Source: Symbiodinium natans (lineage: Eukaryota > Sar > Dinophyceae > Suessiales > Symbiodiniaceae). Taken from it: DNA of 64,000 bases. The notes beneath the pieces are model-generated. The model ran no database searches and was not told where the DNA came from. It saw only the letters and a list, made by a program, of their open reading frames with translations. The position numbers and the translations under genes are program-made. Each line of letters starts with the position of its first letter. Positions within the stretch are counted from its first letter, which is position 1. Positions 11,080 to 24,305 of this stretch are shown in pieces. Location of the stretch: contig CAJNDS010002612.1 in assembly GCA_905221605.1 (NCBI GenBank), positions 1,059,436 through 1,123,435 on the forward strand, in the 5' to 3' direction.

Positions 11080-11280
11080 CCCCCCACAGCCCCCCCCTCC
11101 AGCCCCTCCAGCCCCTCCAGCCCCTCCAGCCCCTCCAGCCCCAGCCCCCAGCCCCCCCTCCAGCCCCCTCCAGCCCCTCCAGCCCCTCCAACCCCCAGCC
11201 CCTCCACTCCCCTCCCCCTCCCCTCCTCACCTCCAGCCCCACCCCACCCAGCCCCCCCAACTCCCCTACTGCCAGCCCCC
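11080..11280 (+). repeat. minisatellite with CAGCCCCTC unit
   Basis: Tandem CAGCCCCTC / CAGCCCCC units, strongly C-rich on the + strand and G-rich on the - strand. All long frames across it are Pro/Ala or Gly/Trp low complexity and are not genes. Confidence 0.85.
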
Positions 11281-11501
11281 CTCAGAAACCCGACAAAACC
11301 CAAACTACTTTTGCAAAGGCAAAAAACAAAACCCGACAAAACCCTACAAAACCCCCCAAAACTCCGGACACGAACCCTATACAATTTCTATAAACCCTAG
11401 ACCCTAAACCCTAAACCCTCAACCCTAAACCCTAAACCCTAAACTCCCTAAACCCTAAACCCCAAAACCCTAAGGCGGGCTTTGATAGCAGAACCTTGCA
11501 G

Positions 11502-11562
11502 TGCAAACTTGCCCAAGGCAGCTGGCAATGTCGAGTATGATGAGAAGACGGAGAGGCCCTGG
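11502..11562 (+). CDS. exon island, unknown
   Basis: Bounded by CCTTGCAG and by G|GTTTAG at 11563, with a CCCTAAA array upstream. In phase 2 it reads NLPKAAGNVEYDEKTERPW and ends in phase 0. No family is recognised. Confidence 0.35.
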
Positions 11563-11932
11563 GTTTAGCATCCCTAAACCCAAAACCCTAAACCCTAAAC
11601 CCTTACTCCCTAAACCCTAAACCCCTAAACCCCCTTATGGGCCATACCTGGGTCCAAGTCAACCTTCAGCACTACTTAAACCCCTCATGCTTCGGAGGCG
11701 GGGTGGCTCATCGTGGCCTCTCATGTTTGGGGGCTCTGACCCGCCAACTTGTAGGATTAGGGTTTAGGGTTTAGGGTGGTGTTGCACGGGGGTCGACCTT
11801 AGGGGCCTGAACACTCAAACTGAAAGCCCAACGGTGTATACGGGGGTCTGAGGGCCTATGGATTTCGCGGTTCTATGGCTTGATACTCCCTTCACTTGCT
11901 CATAGCGTGGAGACTGCGCACCTCTCAGGCAG

Positions 11933-12596
11933 TGCATTGTACGCGCCTCGTGTTGTGCTTGAACTCACGCGCACGTGCTTGCGATTCTTCGTAGCGCAGT
12001 GGAGACGCCATGGTTTAAAGTTAGGGTTTAGGATTTAGTATAGTGCCTTTGGAGGTTCCAGGCTCCAGGGCCCGTGTGTAGTACAAAGAACGATTCCATG
12101 CCTTGGGCCCTCCTCAGAACCGTGGCGAGGACTTCAACTCAAACCCCAAGCCCTACGCTTGAAACCCAGAATCAACCCAACACCCTAAGTTAAGCCTACA
12201 CGGGTTTCACAGGGCTTCAGGGTCTTGGACTTGCTTGGTTGCTTCAGGGCTTCGCGGTTGAACTTTAACTTTCCAGGCCGTAACGAAGCCGCAGTTGATT
12301 TTCCGAAATGCCCGGGCGTTTGTAGTTTTCACGGTTGCGGGCTTCAGACTCTTGATTGGCTTCAGGGTTGACAACGAAGCTAGTTGAGCCCTCAAAAGTT
12401 TTTCAGGGTGTCCAGTGTTTGCATTTGGGCCTGGACTATCAAACATACGCCTGTAGCAATGTCCCTAGACTTAGACCCTAAGTTAAGTTGTTTCCCACTA
12501 TGTGTTGGGGGCATCAGGCTTCCAGCTGCAGAGGGTTTTCGCATGGACAGGATGATCGCAAGTCGTTCAAACCCTAAACCCGGGGCAGGCAGCTAG
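11933..12596 (+). CDS. two phase-consistent exons of an unknown gene
   Basis: Exon 11933-12012 follows TCAGGCAG. It reads ALYAPRVVLELTRTCLRFFV and ends in phase 1 at CATG|GTTTAAAG. Exon 12532-12596 follows GCTGCAG, opens in phase 1, reads GFRMDRMIASRSNPKPGAGS and stops at TAG 12594-12596. The intron (12013-12531) starts with telomere-like GTTTAAAGTTAGGGTTTAGG but has no clear CCCTAAA end. No family is recognised. Confidence 0.35.
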
Positions 12597-14091
12597 TTAT
12601 TGTTGATCCCTCAAGACCTGCAATTTCCGCCGCAAACCCTATGCCAGACCTCAACCTTAAGCGCCCTTAAACCCTCCCCAACACGGTGCAGAAGCTGATA
12701 TACTTGTTGCAAACCCTGCGCCTCGAGCCCAAAAGCTCCTTAACCCGTGGTTTAGAATGGTTTCCACCCATTAAGCTTTGCGCATGATGCTTTCTCCATC
12801 AGACCCTGGGTGTACGGTTGTGGCAATTGATCGGGTCCATGGTTTGAGGTGTGTGGTCTTGGTCACTAGTAAGGGGCTTCGTTCAATTTCGGGGTTTGCA
12901 AGTTTTGAGCCTTTAGGGGATTCTGTCTTTGGGGGTTCGTTCAATATTTTGGGGGTTGCAAGTTTGAGCCTTTCGGGGATTTGGTTTTTGGGGTTTCAAG
13001 GGTTTTGTGGGAACTGTACAGGAACGTAAGGCTTCAGTCTGTTCTGGGGGGGGGGGGGGGGGTAGTGGTTAACAAAGTTCCAGGGGGTCGGAGTCAGTTG
13101 CGTGAGGTATTTTCTGGACCAGTAGCAGGGTTTGTTGGGTTGAGGTTCCCTCTTTGTGCAGGGATCGGGGACTGACTATGCAACTATTGTGTTGGCCTGT
13201 ACTGCTCTTCATGTCAGACATTAGTGGCACGTGGAACGAACTTATTGCAGCACACCGCACTTGCATGTTTCGCAATCATCATGATCATGGGGTGCCGCGA
13301 TCTCTGGACTACGGACGACGAGAAGTGTGTGGGATGATGTTAAAAGCCAAAGACGGTCGGCGACTCCCCGGGCGCATGACAACCATTTGCCTGTTTGTTT
13401 GGTGGCCGCGATCTGCAGGACGTGCAACGACATGATGAATGAAAATTAATGATTGAACATGACACGCCCGCTGTTGGAGGTTTGCACGCCGCCATGAAGC
13501 ATGTTTTAACTGTACATGTACCGAGGTCCCTATCGGCAGCATAAACGGACCCCAAAAAAACTACCGCTTCGTTAACTGCGCAGGGTTGGTGTTTAGAAGT
13601 TTGGGGTCGTGTTTTGAAGTGCCCGCGATGATGTTGAAACCGAAACTGTTTGCGACATGATCATGATGTGTTCCCTGCACGCTGACGCCCAAAACCAACT
13701 TGCCCGAGTCAGGGTTTAAGGGTTTAGGGTTAAAGGGTTTAGGGTTTAGGCTTACTAGGGTCTAGGTTTAGGGTTTGGTCAATGCTCCCTGTCGCAGTCT
13801 TGGGCGAAGAACGTGAGTTCGATGAGAAGGCAGCGCATTGACGGTTTAACTGACCGTGGTCTAAGTTCAATTGGAGTGACAGGGTGCTGTTGCGGTGTTA
13901 GTCTTGCGTGGGTGGGTGGGGCCGATGCTTTGAGGCCCTAAGCCCCAAACCCCAAACCCCAAATCCCAAACCCTCAACCCTAAATTTTTGGCGTGTTAAG
14001 TTTATAGGGGGGCTTAGGTAAATCGATCAGCCCTACACCCACCTGCTAATATGCTCAGGCGTTTTTCGTTGAAGGTACATCCTTACTTGGC
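12597..14091 (+). other. mostly non-coding, with one possible small exon
   Basis: It holds degenerate GGGGTTT-type repeats (12880-13030), a run of about 17 G (13046-13062) and short telomeric arrays (13716-13775, 13945-13985). After TTTGTGCAG at 13161 a frame reads GSGTDYATIVLACTALHVRH and stops at TAG 13222-13224. This may be a terminal exon. Confidence 0.35.
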
Positions 14092-14156
14092 CAACAGTCG
14101 GAGTTCAAACTTGTGTAGTTCGGCATCCCTGGTTGGGGAAATAGGTTACTGGCCTT
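14092..14156 (+). repeat. fragment of a dispersed CTTACTTGGCCAA repeat
   Basis: It starts CTTACTTGGCCAACAGT and ends near CCCTGGTTGGGG. This matches the edges of the copies at 33773-33988 and 56473-56584, but is shorter and more diverged. Confidence 0.4.
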
Positions 14157-14618
14157 TCGGGCTTGGAGCCTAAAGGTTAGGCGCGCAGGATGACGAAGGT
14201 GCAGAAGGTCAGCTGGGCATAGGATTTGCTTGTTGGGGGAGGGGCCTTCTTGGAAACCAAGTTGAAACCACGCCGGAGTTGTAGATTGCGAGAGCCCCCC
14301 AAGTGAGTCCAGCTAGCCAAAAGACTGCAGCCTAAGCCTACACCCCTCACGCTAGTCTTTAATCCTTGTTGTACTCACGTGGCCAGACCGAAGTGGGCGA
14401 GAGACCTGACCGCGAAGTCCTTTCGCGCACTGAGGCACGTTTGTTGCTTGTTTCACATCCTGCTCTCTGCGGCTGCAGCAACTGACAGCTATAGTGCTTC
14501 ATGCTTGACACTGAAAGAGTGTGTCGTGATTGCACTGGGTCACTGAGTGCAAATGGAGCAGAAGAGTGGGCTCAGAGGCAGCCCGCCTGGCTTTTTTCCG
14601 AGATTGGCCCTGTGAGCC

Positions 14619-17600
14619 ATGCCGCCCAGAGCCAAGAAGCAAGCCCCGGGCCCCGACGTGCCAGCTGCTTTGGCAGAACATCCCACGGCCGCTTGCCAGT
14701 TACAGTCGCACATGCCACGTCATTTCATGTCCGTTTGACATCTCCACAGTACAGTGCTGACGGTCCCAGGCTGTGCAGATGCGTGAGGTGTTGAAGACCT
14801 TGAAGGCTGAGCTTCAGAAGGTTTCCCAGCAAGAGCCGGTCGCCAGAGCTGGCGTTGCGGAGCTTGACGACGATCGGTACAGAGCCGTGATGAAGCGCGA
14901 CGAGGAGTTTGAGTGCTGCGTTACCAGAACTCACTTCCCGGACATGCCGGCGACCCATGCCACGATCCTTCCGAGTTGGGGCAGCGTCAAGCGCCGCTCA
15001 GCGTGTTTTCTCGTTCTTCGGTTGTGTGTGTGGGTGTGTGTGTTGTGCGCTCGGCTGTCTCACAGGCCTTGCTCGGCAATTCTGGCACGATGGCACAAGC
15101 TGGACTGCAGGAGGCTTCGATTGCCTGCCCGTGCGTGCCACTTCTGCCAGCAGTCCGCCTCCGAAGGGAACGTACCAACTTTTGTCGTTGGATGCCTACT
15201 TGATGTCCTTCGACTTTGCATGGGCGCAGGCTGTCACTGAAGGCAATGCTTCCGTCCTGAACAAGTTTCGTGCAGCAGCCAAAAGCATCAAGATTTCTTT
15301 CGTGCTACTCCCAAAGGAAGTTGACTTTGAGTTGCACAAATGGGTGCTTTGGGAAAGAAATAGAAGAGTTTCTCGCGATTGGGGGCTGTGGGGAGGGGGA
15401 GGGGGGCGGGGGGGGGGTTGCGACCACATGGATTTTGTAAGGAGCAGTCCTCCAAAATTGACATGAAGTCGCAGAACCAGACTTTGACTGGCTGGAAAGT
15501 CGTCCTTGCCACTGTCGAGATCAGGAATACTTTAAGGCGGACGGGCGACGTGTTCAGCAAAGGCTCTGCGGCAGACTCCAATGTCAACATCTCCGCTTTC
15601 TTGCAGAAGGCAGGGCTGGCAGACGTCAGCCCGAAGGTTATCGGCTCCCGCTTGTGCCTCGCGCAGCACACAATGCTGTCCTGCAGATTTCGGGGACTCT
15701 GTTACTGCGTTTTGTCCATGAGTAAAGACTGAGGAAGATACATGCCCGCATGGGCTCGGCGGCGCTCGATGTGCTCGAGCATCTAGACGACGCTTACGGC
15801 CCGACCAAGCACCTCTTCTCGCAGATCTCCAATCTGGACGTGGCCTGCGCCCGAACAAATACCAAAGTGGCGTCTGTTTCGGATTCTTTGCTCACCTGGG
15901 TCCTCCATGGCTATGCGCACAGCTGCTCGGACGAATCTGGGGAAACCGAGGCTCGCGCAAGAGTGTTCGTAGAAGCTCGCTCTGTGAGGTCTAGATGTTG
16001 GTGAGATGAAGGTGACTGCGAAGATCTCGGTCTTGACGGTCGTGGGACGGGAATTGCTGAAAAAGCGGGTCTGTTCCTTCCTTGCGCAGTCTTTCAAGAT
16101 GCCAGATGCCGCAGACAAGACGCAGTCTGGCTGAGACTTAAGATGATGCGCTGTGTTTTTTTGCAGGTATCTCGCAATCTCACAGGCAAACGGTGGTGCC
16201 GGTTTCCTTTTCGTTTGGCGTTCAGGTATGATGCTGGTCGGGCGCCCTCGACTGTGATTGCCAAGGCGCGGGGGTAGATTCTGGAGCAAGGGCGTGCGGT
16301 CATGTTTCTAGGGTTGAGTCTTCAGGTGACCTCATCTTACGACGCGTACATTCGCTCTGGCTTGGCTTTTCACGACAGCGACATGGAGTGGATGCTCCTG
16401 CTGCCAGATGCGCAGCACGGCATCCTCGACTTCATCGCGAAGCTCTTGAACTCCTCCCCCCTGCTGGTGGAAGAGATAGATGTTGCTGTTAAACACGATT
16501 TTCTCACGCCTGCGGAGACCTTCTTGAACCGCTCCAGGGTGAAGGAGATCTTCGACTTGGAGACGGCCCTGGCGATGAAGAGAGATCAGGAGACGCAGGC
16601 CGGGCGTATAGCGACATGTGGCTCCGCTTCTGAATCTGCAAGGGTTCCTTCCGCTTCAGGTTGTGGGAGGCATGACGGGTAAAGCGCGTCCGTGTAAGAG
16701 TAAAGGCCACTTCGCACGCTGAGCCGGCTAGAGCGGAGCCGCAAAGCAGCCTCGAGCAGACAGACGCGAGCACGGAGTTGACCCAGGATCCGCAGCCCGA
16801 TGCCCCGGTTGCGGAGCCGGAGCCGGATGTTGGCAGCTTCTTTCCCAGCCTGTCCTTGTCGGGTGTCCAAGCTTCGACTCTGGGTAAGATCAGCTACGAG
16901 AGGCTCAAGACAGTGGTTGAGCAAGCGAAGATGCGAAGCTGGGCTCAATTTATTTATAAGTCATGGGCCGTAGCTTTATGTTCATGTTCTACCCTTTGTG
17001 ACCTCTATATACTGCCCAGGTGTGAAAACGTATGTGACGATCAAGCTTCACGAGGAGTTCTTCGAAGCCCCACCTCCGGGTGAGGAAGAGAACCTGGCGA
17101 GGATGTATATTTGGGACGTGAAGAACCACTTGGTGAATGTCAGTCCACAGGCCCACTCGCAACCTTTCAAGTACTTTCCTCCCGTTGACACTTTGGCAAA
17201 GAGGGTGGCAGAGAAGCTCTTCGAGGAGGACGCGAACGAACAGCGCCTGTTCAGGGCCAAGGATGTGGCTCTTTTCTTCGACGGCCGCTTCTTGGGCGAT
17301 GGCTTGAAAGGCCCCTTGGGGAAAATCCTGCGGCAAGTGCCTGCCTCCATCGCTGGTTCGAGGAAGATGATGGCTTCTTGGCTGGCAGGTAATTTTCGTT
17401 GAGGCCACTTGTTGCTGTCATGCAGGAAAATCCGGTACTGTTGACCTCTACACCCGCTGCTAAATACCCATGGGCTACACTAGTCAGTCCCTTGAGCGCC
17501 CGCGTGCGTGCCACCGTTCTTAGGAGCACCACTACTTCCACCACAACCGCGAGATGGAGTTCGGAGGCTATGCTGGTCCCAGCAGGGTCGTGGCAGCCAT

Positions 17601-18360
17601 GAGCAGCCGCGTCGTCAGCCACTTGGAGACGGCTTTCGTCATTTCCGGGAAGGGCTACGCCACGGACCTGCGCGAGAGGCGCTTCATTGACCTGCCAGGG
17701 TCAAACAGGTCCCGGGGGTGGTCAGGCTGTTCGCTGAAAGAGGAGCACGAGCAAATCCGAGTGCCTTACAAGCTGAAGAAGGAGTTGGAGGCGCCGAAAG
17801 AATCCGTCCTGAAGAAGGACGTGCTGTCTTCCGAGGATCCGCAGGTTGGTCACGAGGACAGCGCGCTGACAACCGTCGCGGACGATGAGCCGTCGTGGCT
17901 TTGGAACTGGGGCCACAGCGAAAAGTTCTTCCGCGAGCTGTTCTTCGCCTTTGGGACGCCGAATACCGTGAGGGTTGTTTCCTGCACTCCCAGCTCGGCG
18001 GCTATGATGGCGGCGGCGCGGGACCGCTTCCGGTATCTCGGCTTCGCTCGCACGGCCAAGGTGAAGCAGATTCTTTTGGAGGATGCCTTCCTCCAGGTGA
18101 CCTTGGCGATGGTGCGCGGGTCCGGCGACTTCGGCTTCATGCGCGTGCTAACGAGGGAAGAGTCTTTGGGTGGCACCGAGGCAGGTCAAGGTGATCAAGT
18201 CATGGCTGCTGCTGCCGCGGCTGCTGCTGCCCCGGCTGCTGGAGCCGCAGGCGAGGGCGGCGAGGATAACGGCCAAGCCAGGGGCGAGGGCGAGGAAGAG
18301 GGCGCCGAGGAGCGCGGCGGGGCCTTGGACGGCGATGACTTCGTGGATCCTGAGGCGTGA
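14619..18360 (+). CDS. large multi-exon gene of unknown family (gene X)
   Basis: ATG 14619 begins MPPRAKKQAPGPDVPAALAE. Further exons in shifting frames follow. At 14779-15000 is EVLKTLKAELQKVSQQEPVA; an intron 15001-15063 ends CTCACAG. At 15064-15367 is LSLDAYLMSFDFAWAQAVTE. Near 15460-15700 is TLTGWKVVLATVEIRNTLRR, near 15750-15900 ALDVLEHLDDAYGPTKHLFS, and at 16330-16620 SDMEWMLLLPDAQHGILDFI. Near 17030-17390 is EENLARMYIWDVKNHLVNVS. The last exon runs from 17524 (after TTCTTAG) to TGA 18358-18360. It contains HHYFHHNREMEFGGYAG and LRERRFIDLPGSNRSRGW and ends in an Ala run and a Glu/Gly/Asp-rich tail. The introns here are ordinary, without telomeric repeats. A shorter related fragment lies at 30721-31001. 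No catalytic motif is recognised, and some exon edges are approximate. Confidence 0.6.
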
Positions 18361-19747
18361 GGCCAGCCGGGAAGTGACGCATGCCGTTTTGCTGAACATT
18401 CCTGGGTCGCTCGTAGGTGAGAATTGGTCGAATATTAGTGCTAAAACTGGGTGCAACCTGACAGTGTTTTCCTGGAGGCCCGGGCCTGGGGATGTTCAGG
18501 AGCATCATGTCACGTTGTCATGCTTCTTTTCATTACGAGAACGTGTTTGAACCACGCAGCTTGGTGACTTCCAAGCTTCGCCACAACTTGGCAGAACATG
18601 CTGCGCACGTGTATGTGTGTGGAATAAACACTTTTGCGAGAGCGCGAGTTGTGGTCTTTTAAAGCTGGGCAAGCGCAACGCCAGAGCGCACGTCGCGCGT
18701 CAGGACGGAAGGGCAAACTGATCCGTGAGGCGGAAGCGGTGCTGAATCGCAACGTGTAAGATTTGACGTAGTTTCAAGACGAAGCCGCCTAGCGGAGATA
18801 TGCGTCTGCCCACACACAGCTAGATTTTGCAACTCGGAGCAGGGCCGTGCCATCCAGCTGCCTTGCCCTTGCGCTCTTCTAATAAAGGCAATGGCTGCAA
18901 AGCTTCATGTTGGGGGGCCTCTGCAGTTTCTCAGGTAAGCCTGTGTCTGTGTGATGTTTTGCAAGGCAGAAGGCAGACAGAGCATTGCACCGGCATAGTG
19001 GCATAGCATCAGAGCGTATAGCATTCGTGTTTCGATTGAGGTGCTCTTGTCTTTTCCACAGCCCCTCCGCAGTTCCTTCTCGTGACTTCTGCGTTGCGGA
19101 GAAAAAAGAAGTTTGCCAATTGCGCGAAGCCACAACAATTGCCAGAGCATGTGGATTCTTGCTGCCGTCCCCCTGCTGGTGAGGCTTGGCGTGGCCGAGC
19201 CAGGCGAAAGGCAAGCTGCTCCCATCCTTTGTTTTCACGTGAAGGTGGTTTGGGGAAGTGCTATGTCAAGCGCAGACATGCTGTTCATGCAAAACCATGG
19301 GCAGCCTGTGTGTAATGGTCGAATGTTGTTCATGCGGAAACGATGTCGTGCCTGCGAAGGCGAGGTGGAGCAGCTCGGCCTCGGGAGGCGCCGCCGGCGC
19401 AGTTTCAGTGCACATCTCGTGCAAGGTTGGAGATCCAACGCTAGGCTTGTGTGGAATGAGTCATGGTGCGTCGGAAGACAGTTGTACTGCTTGCGCTTTC
19501 AGTTCACAGTGTTGGCGTAGGAAGCTTGAAGCTGCAAATGTGCTTGTGCGACTTGTGTTGCAGCTCTTCATCCATCAGCGTGTGTTGGAGTCTAGGCTAG
19601 CCCAAGACAAACTCACCACTGGAGAACTGTCAGTCCACGTCGTTCTGTGAAACACCCGGTTGATCACGTACTATTGAAATTCCTACTTCTCGTTGCATGA
19701 GGAGGGCGTCAATTTGAGATTGTTCACAAGTACTCGCGTATCTGAGA
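18361..19747 (+). other. intergenic region
   Basis: It follows the stop of gene X. GGAATAAAC near 18620 and CTAATAAAGG near 18880 resemble polyadenylation signals. Several frames of 60-135 codons exist on both strands, but none has consistent protein-like composition or splice context. No gene is called. Confidence 0.4.
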
Positions 19748-22700
19748 TGGTTTCGGAAGCTGCCTGTGGGAGCGGTGGCGCGAGCGCGCCCACGGACGTA
19801 GTCGTGACTCCGAAGAAGGGCAAGGTTTTGAGGGACAAATGAAGAGGCGATTAGGTCATGCTTGCGTCAGCTTTTTGCCGCAGGCTGCTGCGCGGGAGCC
19901 GTCTTCGACAGAGAAAGAGGGCAAGTCTTCACACCGCCAAAATGGAAACCTGCAAGGGAATGCCTGGGCCTTGCTAACGCACGGTGCAACTTTGCCCAGA
20001 GACGATGATGCTTCTCACGCAGCTCAGTGCTTGGCGGAGAGGGGGAGCGCGTCTAAGCAGCAACCATCAGTCGCTGCGGCGCATGTCGTTCGACTCGTTC
20101 CTTGTCGTGCGCAAGCGTGCCTAAGGTTTCGGCCATGCTTGCCTCATGTAACAGATGCCGGTGGATGAAGCACAGGGCGACCTGGAGAGCCCGGTGCTGC
20201 TACAGCCTTCCAGACGGGGGCACGATGCCGTGGCTAGATGCCAACGGCCCGGGGCAAGCCTTCGGACTTCACTGCGCGGCTTGTCGACGCTTCTGTCCGA
20301 AATCTTTGTCCCCTTATGTGGTGGGCACCAAGGGCGCGCTGAAGCAGCTTTCCTAGCATGCAATCAGAACATGGTTGACAAGGATCAGTAAGCAGTGACT
20401 CTGCCCGAGTTGAGCAGATTGCTGCGGTGTGACTGAGGGCCAATGGAAAAGCGACCCTGCAAATAGCCGACTTGCTGGATCACGGGACAACTCCCGCGCA
20501 CTTGGCTGCAGTGCAAGACCTGGTGTCGCCGTCAGGCGGAACGGCTCCCGAGGAAGAGCAGGCCGAGGGCGCGGGTCTTCCCACCCTGGCACAGTTCAAG
20601 CTTAGCCGAGAGTTGGCAAATGAGCCACATACATCCCAAGGCTCGGAGCAACTCACCTTGAGCAGATTGCATTCCTTCGAGGGCAGTGGAGCTGAGAGAG
20701 ACGTGTTGTGTGCCGCGGTTGAGTCTACGTGTGCTGAGGTACGCAAGACGCTGCGCTCTCGCTGGGCGGACGGACAAGAAGAATTTTCCATGCGGTCGCG
20801 CCAGCAAGCATCAACATTGGAAGAATCTCAGCTCAATGTCGGCGCAGGCATTCCTCGAGGACATGGAGGCAATCAAATCCAAGAAGGTGGAGGCCATTGG
20901 CTGGGCAGAAGACGATTGCGATGGGATGAAGATCGTGCGTGTAAGGATGGTTTACACAAATCTGACGGTGAAAACCAGGCTGTTAGATTTGAAGCCGAGT
21001 GCATCGAAATACGCGGTGCATAAGATGGAGGCTGCAAAGGCTAGCGTTCTGCAAGCCATGAACAACGACCAAGCTGTTGCCAAGCTTTTCTGCAGCAAGG
21101 TCAAGGCCAGTGCTTGCGCTTGTCCCTCCATCTCGGTTTCTTGGTCGTCGAGCTACTAAGACGTATGTGCGTCAGAACATTGGCCAGGCATGGACCACTG
21201 ACGGAGAGCCAGCTGAACTGGCTGCTGGCTCGATATGCCATTCCTTGTTTCCAGGGCTTACAGGCGTTTACCGCTGTTGTCTACATTCAGGTCAAAAATC
21301 GCTTGAAGCTTCGTTGCAGAGCGACCCCCTCGTTGAAAGCCTTCTTTCCCTGCTGGTCACGCGCCTGTCGGACAATTCCGGCTTAGGCTCCCTTGCCAGG
21401 GCGCTGCACAGGTCCCCGAAGCTAAAAGCAAAGCTGAAGGAGATTGAGTTGCGGGATTTGGACCACCTTGCCGAACTCACGCAGCTTGGCAGACAGTGTT
21501 CGGCCGCAGCAGCGTGTCAGGAGGCTTCGCGCGTTCGATTCTGCTTGTCAGGCAGGCTTCCAGAACGCTGGCCTTTGCTCAGCAACGCTTTTCAACGATC
21601 ACGGATGTTTTTCGGTTGATTACCCTCCGGGCCAACAGCATTATATGGTTCCTGGCAGAGATTAAAGCAGAGGAAGGCGCCCACAAGGAGTGGGCATCCA
21701 GGCTTTTGACTGAGGCCGCTTTGCCCATGCATGTGTGTTACGTGGACATAGGATCTGCAAAATCTTAAGATTGGCAAATTCAATTCAAAATTGCCGACCA
21801 AAAGAACACAGGTCATGACTGTCGACAACCTCATATTGGCCGCGCTCGTGTCGGAGTTCACGGCGACGGCGACGGCGTACATCAAAAAATTCGACAATCT
21901 AGGCAGAGACCACAGCGGAGCTCCGCAGCGAAATGTCGTGAGCCATGTGGCCTTTGTGTCGCGCAGTCTGCGCGTGCTGAGACAGGAGCAAGCCTGCTTG
22001 GTTTGCTTCCGGCCTGAGCTTGTCAGTCATGTCATGCTGCTTGCAGGATCTGAAGCGATTATTCGACTTTGACGGATGTCGTCAACCCCTCGTTCTCGAG
22101 AGCGGGTACTCCCGCGGCTTTGTGAACATGCTGCGCCAGAGCCTCCTGAAACGAAGCTGGGACGTTGATAGCCTTACATAGCATTACGTTTCATGATGTC
22201 GAATGCGAAATGAACTCTGCAATCGTTGCGGGCAGGCTCTTCCGATGGTGGTTATGCCATCACCAGCGGGAGAGGGGGCCTTCTGTACTACGGGCAAGGC
22301 AAGTTCTCATGCAACACCCATTCTGCAAACTTCATTGGAATGTTGCACGCAGCTTCCCACCCCTTGCGTGGAGGCCTCACTGACAAAGAGTTCAGGGAGA
22401 AGGTCTGTGCTCAACTTGGAAGCGTGAAAAACATCGTCAAGGTGTTTCTGGAGGCCATCGCGTGTGAGCACGAGATTGGCATCGGTGAAAGCTTCAGTTG
22501 CCTCGATGTCGAGTCAGCACGTGGAGCGACCAGGCGCTTTTGCAGCATCCTTGAGCCCGACTTCAATCAGCCACGAGTTCGCTCTGCATTCGCCTGCAGG
22601 CCGGCCACTGTGGAACCTCTCGCAAAAATGCTGAGATCAACAGCTGCGCTCTCAGCACATCCTGCTGCCAAGCTTTTCGTTTTCACCAACATTTCGTTTT

Positions 22701-22844
22701 TTGTTGCTGCAGGGCGACGTCCTCGCAAGGGAGATCGATTTCGCTCGGCCGACTTGCCAAGCGCTTATCAGGACAGGTGTGGCGGTCCTTTGTGAAAAGA
22801 CTGTCAAATGGACATTTTTGAATCTTTTTGAACATGCGTACTGA
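19748..22844 (+). CDS. multi-exon gene of unknown family (gene Y)
   Basis: ATG 19748 opens MVSEAACGSGGASAPTDVVV and a first intron follows within the Lys-rich stretch near 19830. Later exons read REPSSTEKEGKSSHRQNGN (near 19890), MPVDEAQGDLESPVLLQPS (20155), LPTLAQFKLSRELANEPHT (near 20575), EDMEAIKSKKVEAIGWAEDD (20860-21060), LLVTRLSDNSGLGSLARALH (near 21350), FRLITLRANSIIWFLAEIKA (near 21610), DNLILAALVSEFTATATAYI (near 21825), KRLFDFDGCRQPLVLESGYS (22048 on) and SCNTHSANFIGMLHAASHPL (near 22300). The last exon starts after TTGCTGCAG 22712 and reads GDVLAREIDFARPTCQALIR to TGA 22842-22844. Splice acceptors are CAG, many with T-rich tracts. No domain is recognised. It sits head-to-tail 1.4 kb after gene X. 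Intermediate boundaries are approximate. Confidence 0.55.
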
Positions 22845-24059
22845 GCATGCCGATCCCCACCTCCAGATTGCAGCACTCAGATCTCACAAAGTCCATGGCT
22901 CCAGGGGTTTTAAGGATTTGAGGCTTGCCTGCGGTTCAGGATGTAGCGTTGCAGGCCGCGTGGGTTGCAGCCAGCAGAAGATCAAGCGATTGAATTTTTT
23001 TCGTAGCTGTAGATGTGGGGCTTGAGGCAGTAAAGAGTACGTTCTGGTGAGGCTTTTGTGCACTTTTAAACGCGCCAATCCCGGAGTCGTCCCTTAGCCC
23101 AAGTAGACGCATTTCTTCCAGGAGTGGCTTGGAAAATCCGCTCGACTACTGGCGCGAGACTATGGGGCACTGGGGAAACCGGCTTCCCGTTCTGCGGGAG
23201 TGTGCGCCATGTCGTGCACACAGTGTTGTTGCACTTGTGACTTGAAGTCTCAGGGATCTCGCCCAGAGTTTGGCTCCTTTCCTTCTTCTTGGCACACTCA
23301 TTCCATTTCGTCCGTCGCCGCTTGTCTTGTCGCAGAACATTCGTCTGCCGTCTTTTCTTACGGTCTTGTCAGTAGAGGATGCTCCGAGGCAGGTCCTGTT
23401 TGTCAGGCCAGATAACGCAGTACATTACGCATTATCATTCTACAGTGTTTGCTTTGGGTTTTCAGCCCGCGAGACAAAAAAACGCGATGCAGAAACGTGC
23501 TCTCGGATATCCGCAGAGCTCACGCGGCGGCGGCGGTGGCCGAATATTCTTGGGTGCAAGGCATATTAACTCCACAGGCGCTGCGCAAGTAATTGGGGCG
23601 AAGGACTCTTGACAGTCAAAAACCAAATTCAGGCTATGACGCCTGGAAATATTTTCAGCGTGCAAGAAGACTTGTTGACCAGGAGGCTGAGTGCAAACGT
23701 AGGGTAGTCAGTTTGATGCTCCAGGCGCGGGGCCAAGCTTCAGCGCAGGAGGTAGGGCAGGTAGGGTACGCCCATTCAGCTTCGGAGATAGTTAACCAAA
23801 CTGTTGAAACCTCAAGTATTGAAACCCGCTCGGTGCAACAAACCCAAGACTGCTGCAACGTGCAGGTCTCCCAGACCTATACGAAACGAGCTCCCTCACG
23901 AAGCATCCGGAAAATCTCTTGGGCGATTATGTGGACAGAGTAGTTTCGTAGCAGTACAGGCCACGCGATGTCTTGCTGTACTATGCCTCTCTTGTTCTCT
24001 TGTCTCTCGGTCGCTCTGTCTCGCTGTGACTCTCTGTGTCTCTCGGTCGGGTGTTTCTG

Positions 24060-24187
24060 TTTGTTTCGCTGTCTGTCTGTCTGACTGTCTGTCCGTCTGT
24101 CTGTCTCTCTGTCTGTCCCTCTCTCTCTTTCTCTCTGTCTATCTGTCTGACTGTGTCTCTCTCTCTCTCTCTCTTGTTTTTTTTTTT

Positions 24188-24286
<99 letters not shown>

Positions 24287-24305
24287 TTCTCACTTTCTCT
24301 TCAGC
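24060..24305 (+). repeat. (CT)n / CTGT microsatellite
   Basis: CTGTCTGTC-type units grade into an almost pure CT dinucleotide run (about 24186-24275), interrupted by a T run at about 24175-24188. Long Ser/Leu frames on + and Arg/Glu frames on - are repeat translations. Confidence 0.95.

Larger units (their letters stand above)
10561..11501 (+). other. telomeric array and CAGCCCCTC minisatellite
   Basis: No gene is supported. A long CCCTAAA array occupies 10848-10974, a 9-bp minisatellite lies at about 11080-11280, and another CCCTAAA array (11396-11474) leads into the next exon island. Confidence 0.5.

Noticed and set aside
11034-11407. About 116-codon Pro-rich and Gly-rich frames
   Set aside because: They come from the CAGCCCCTC minisatellite.
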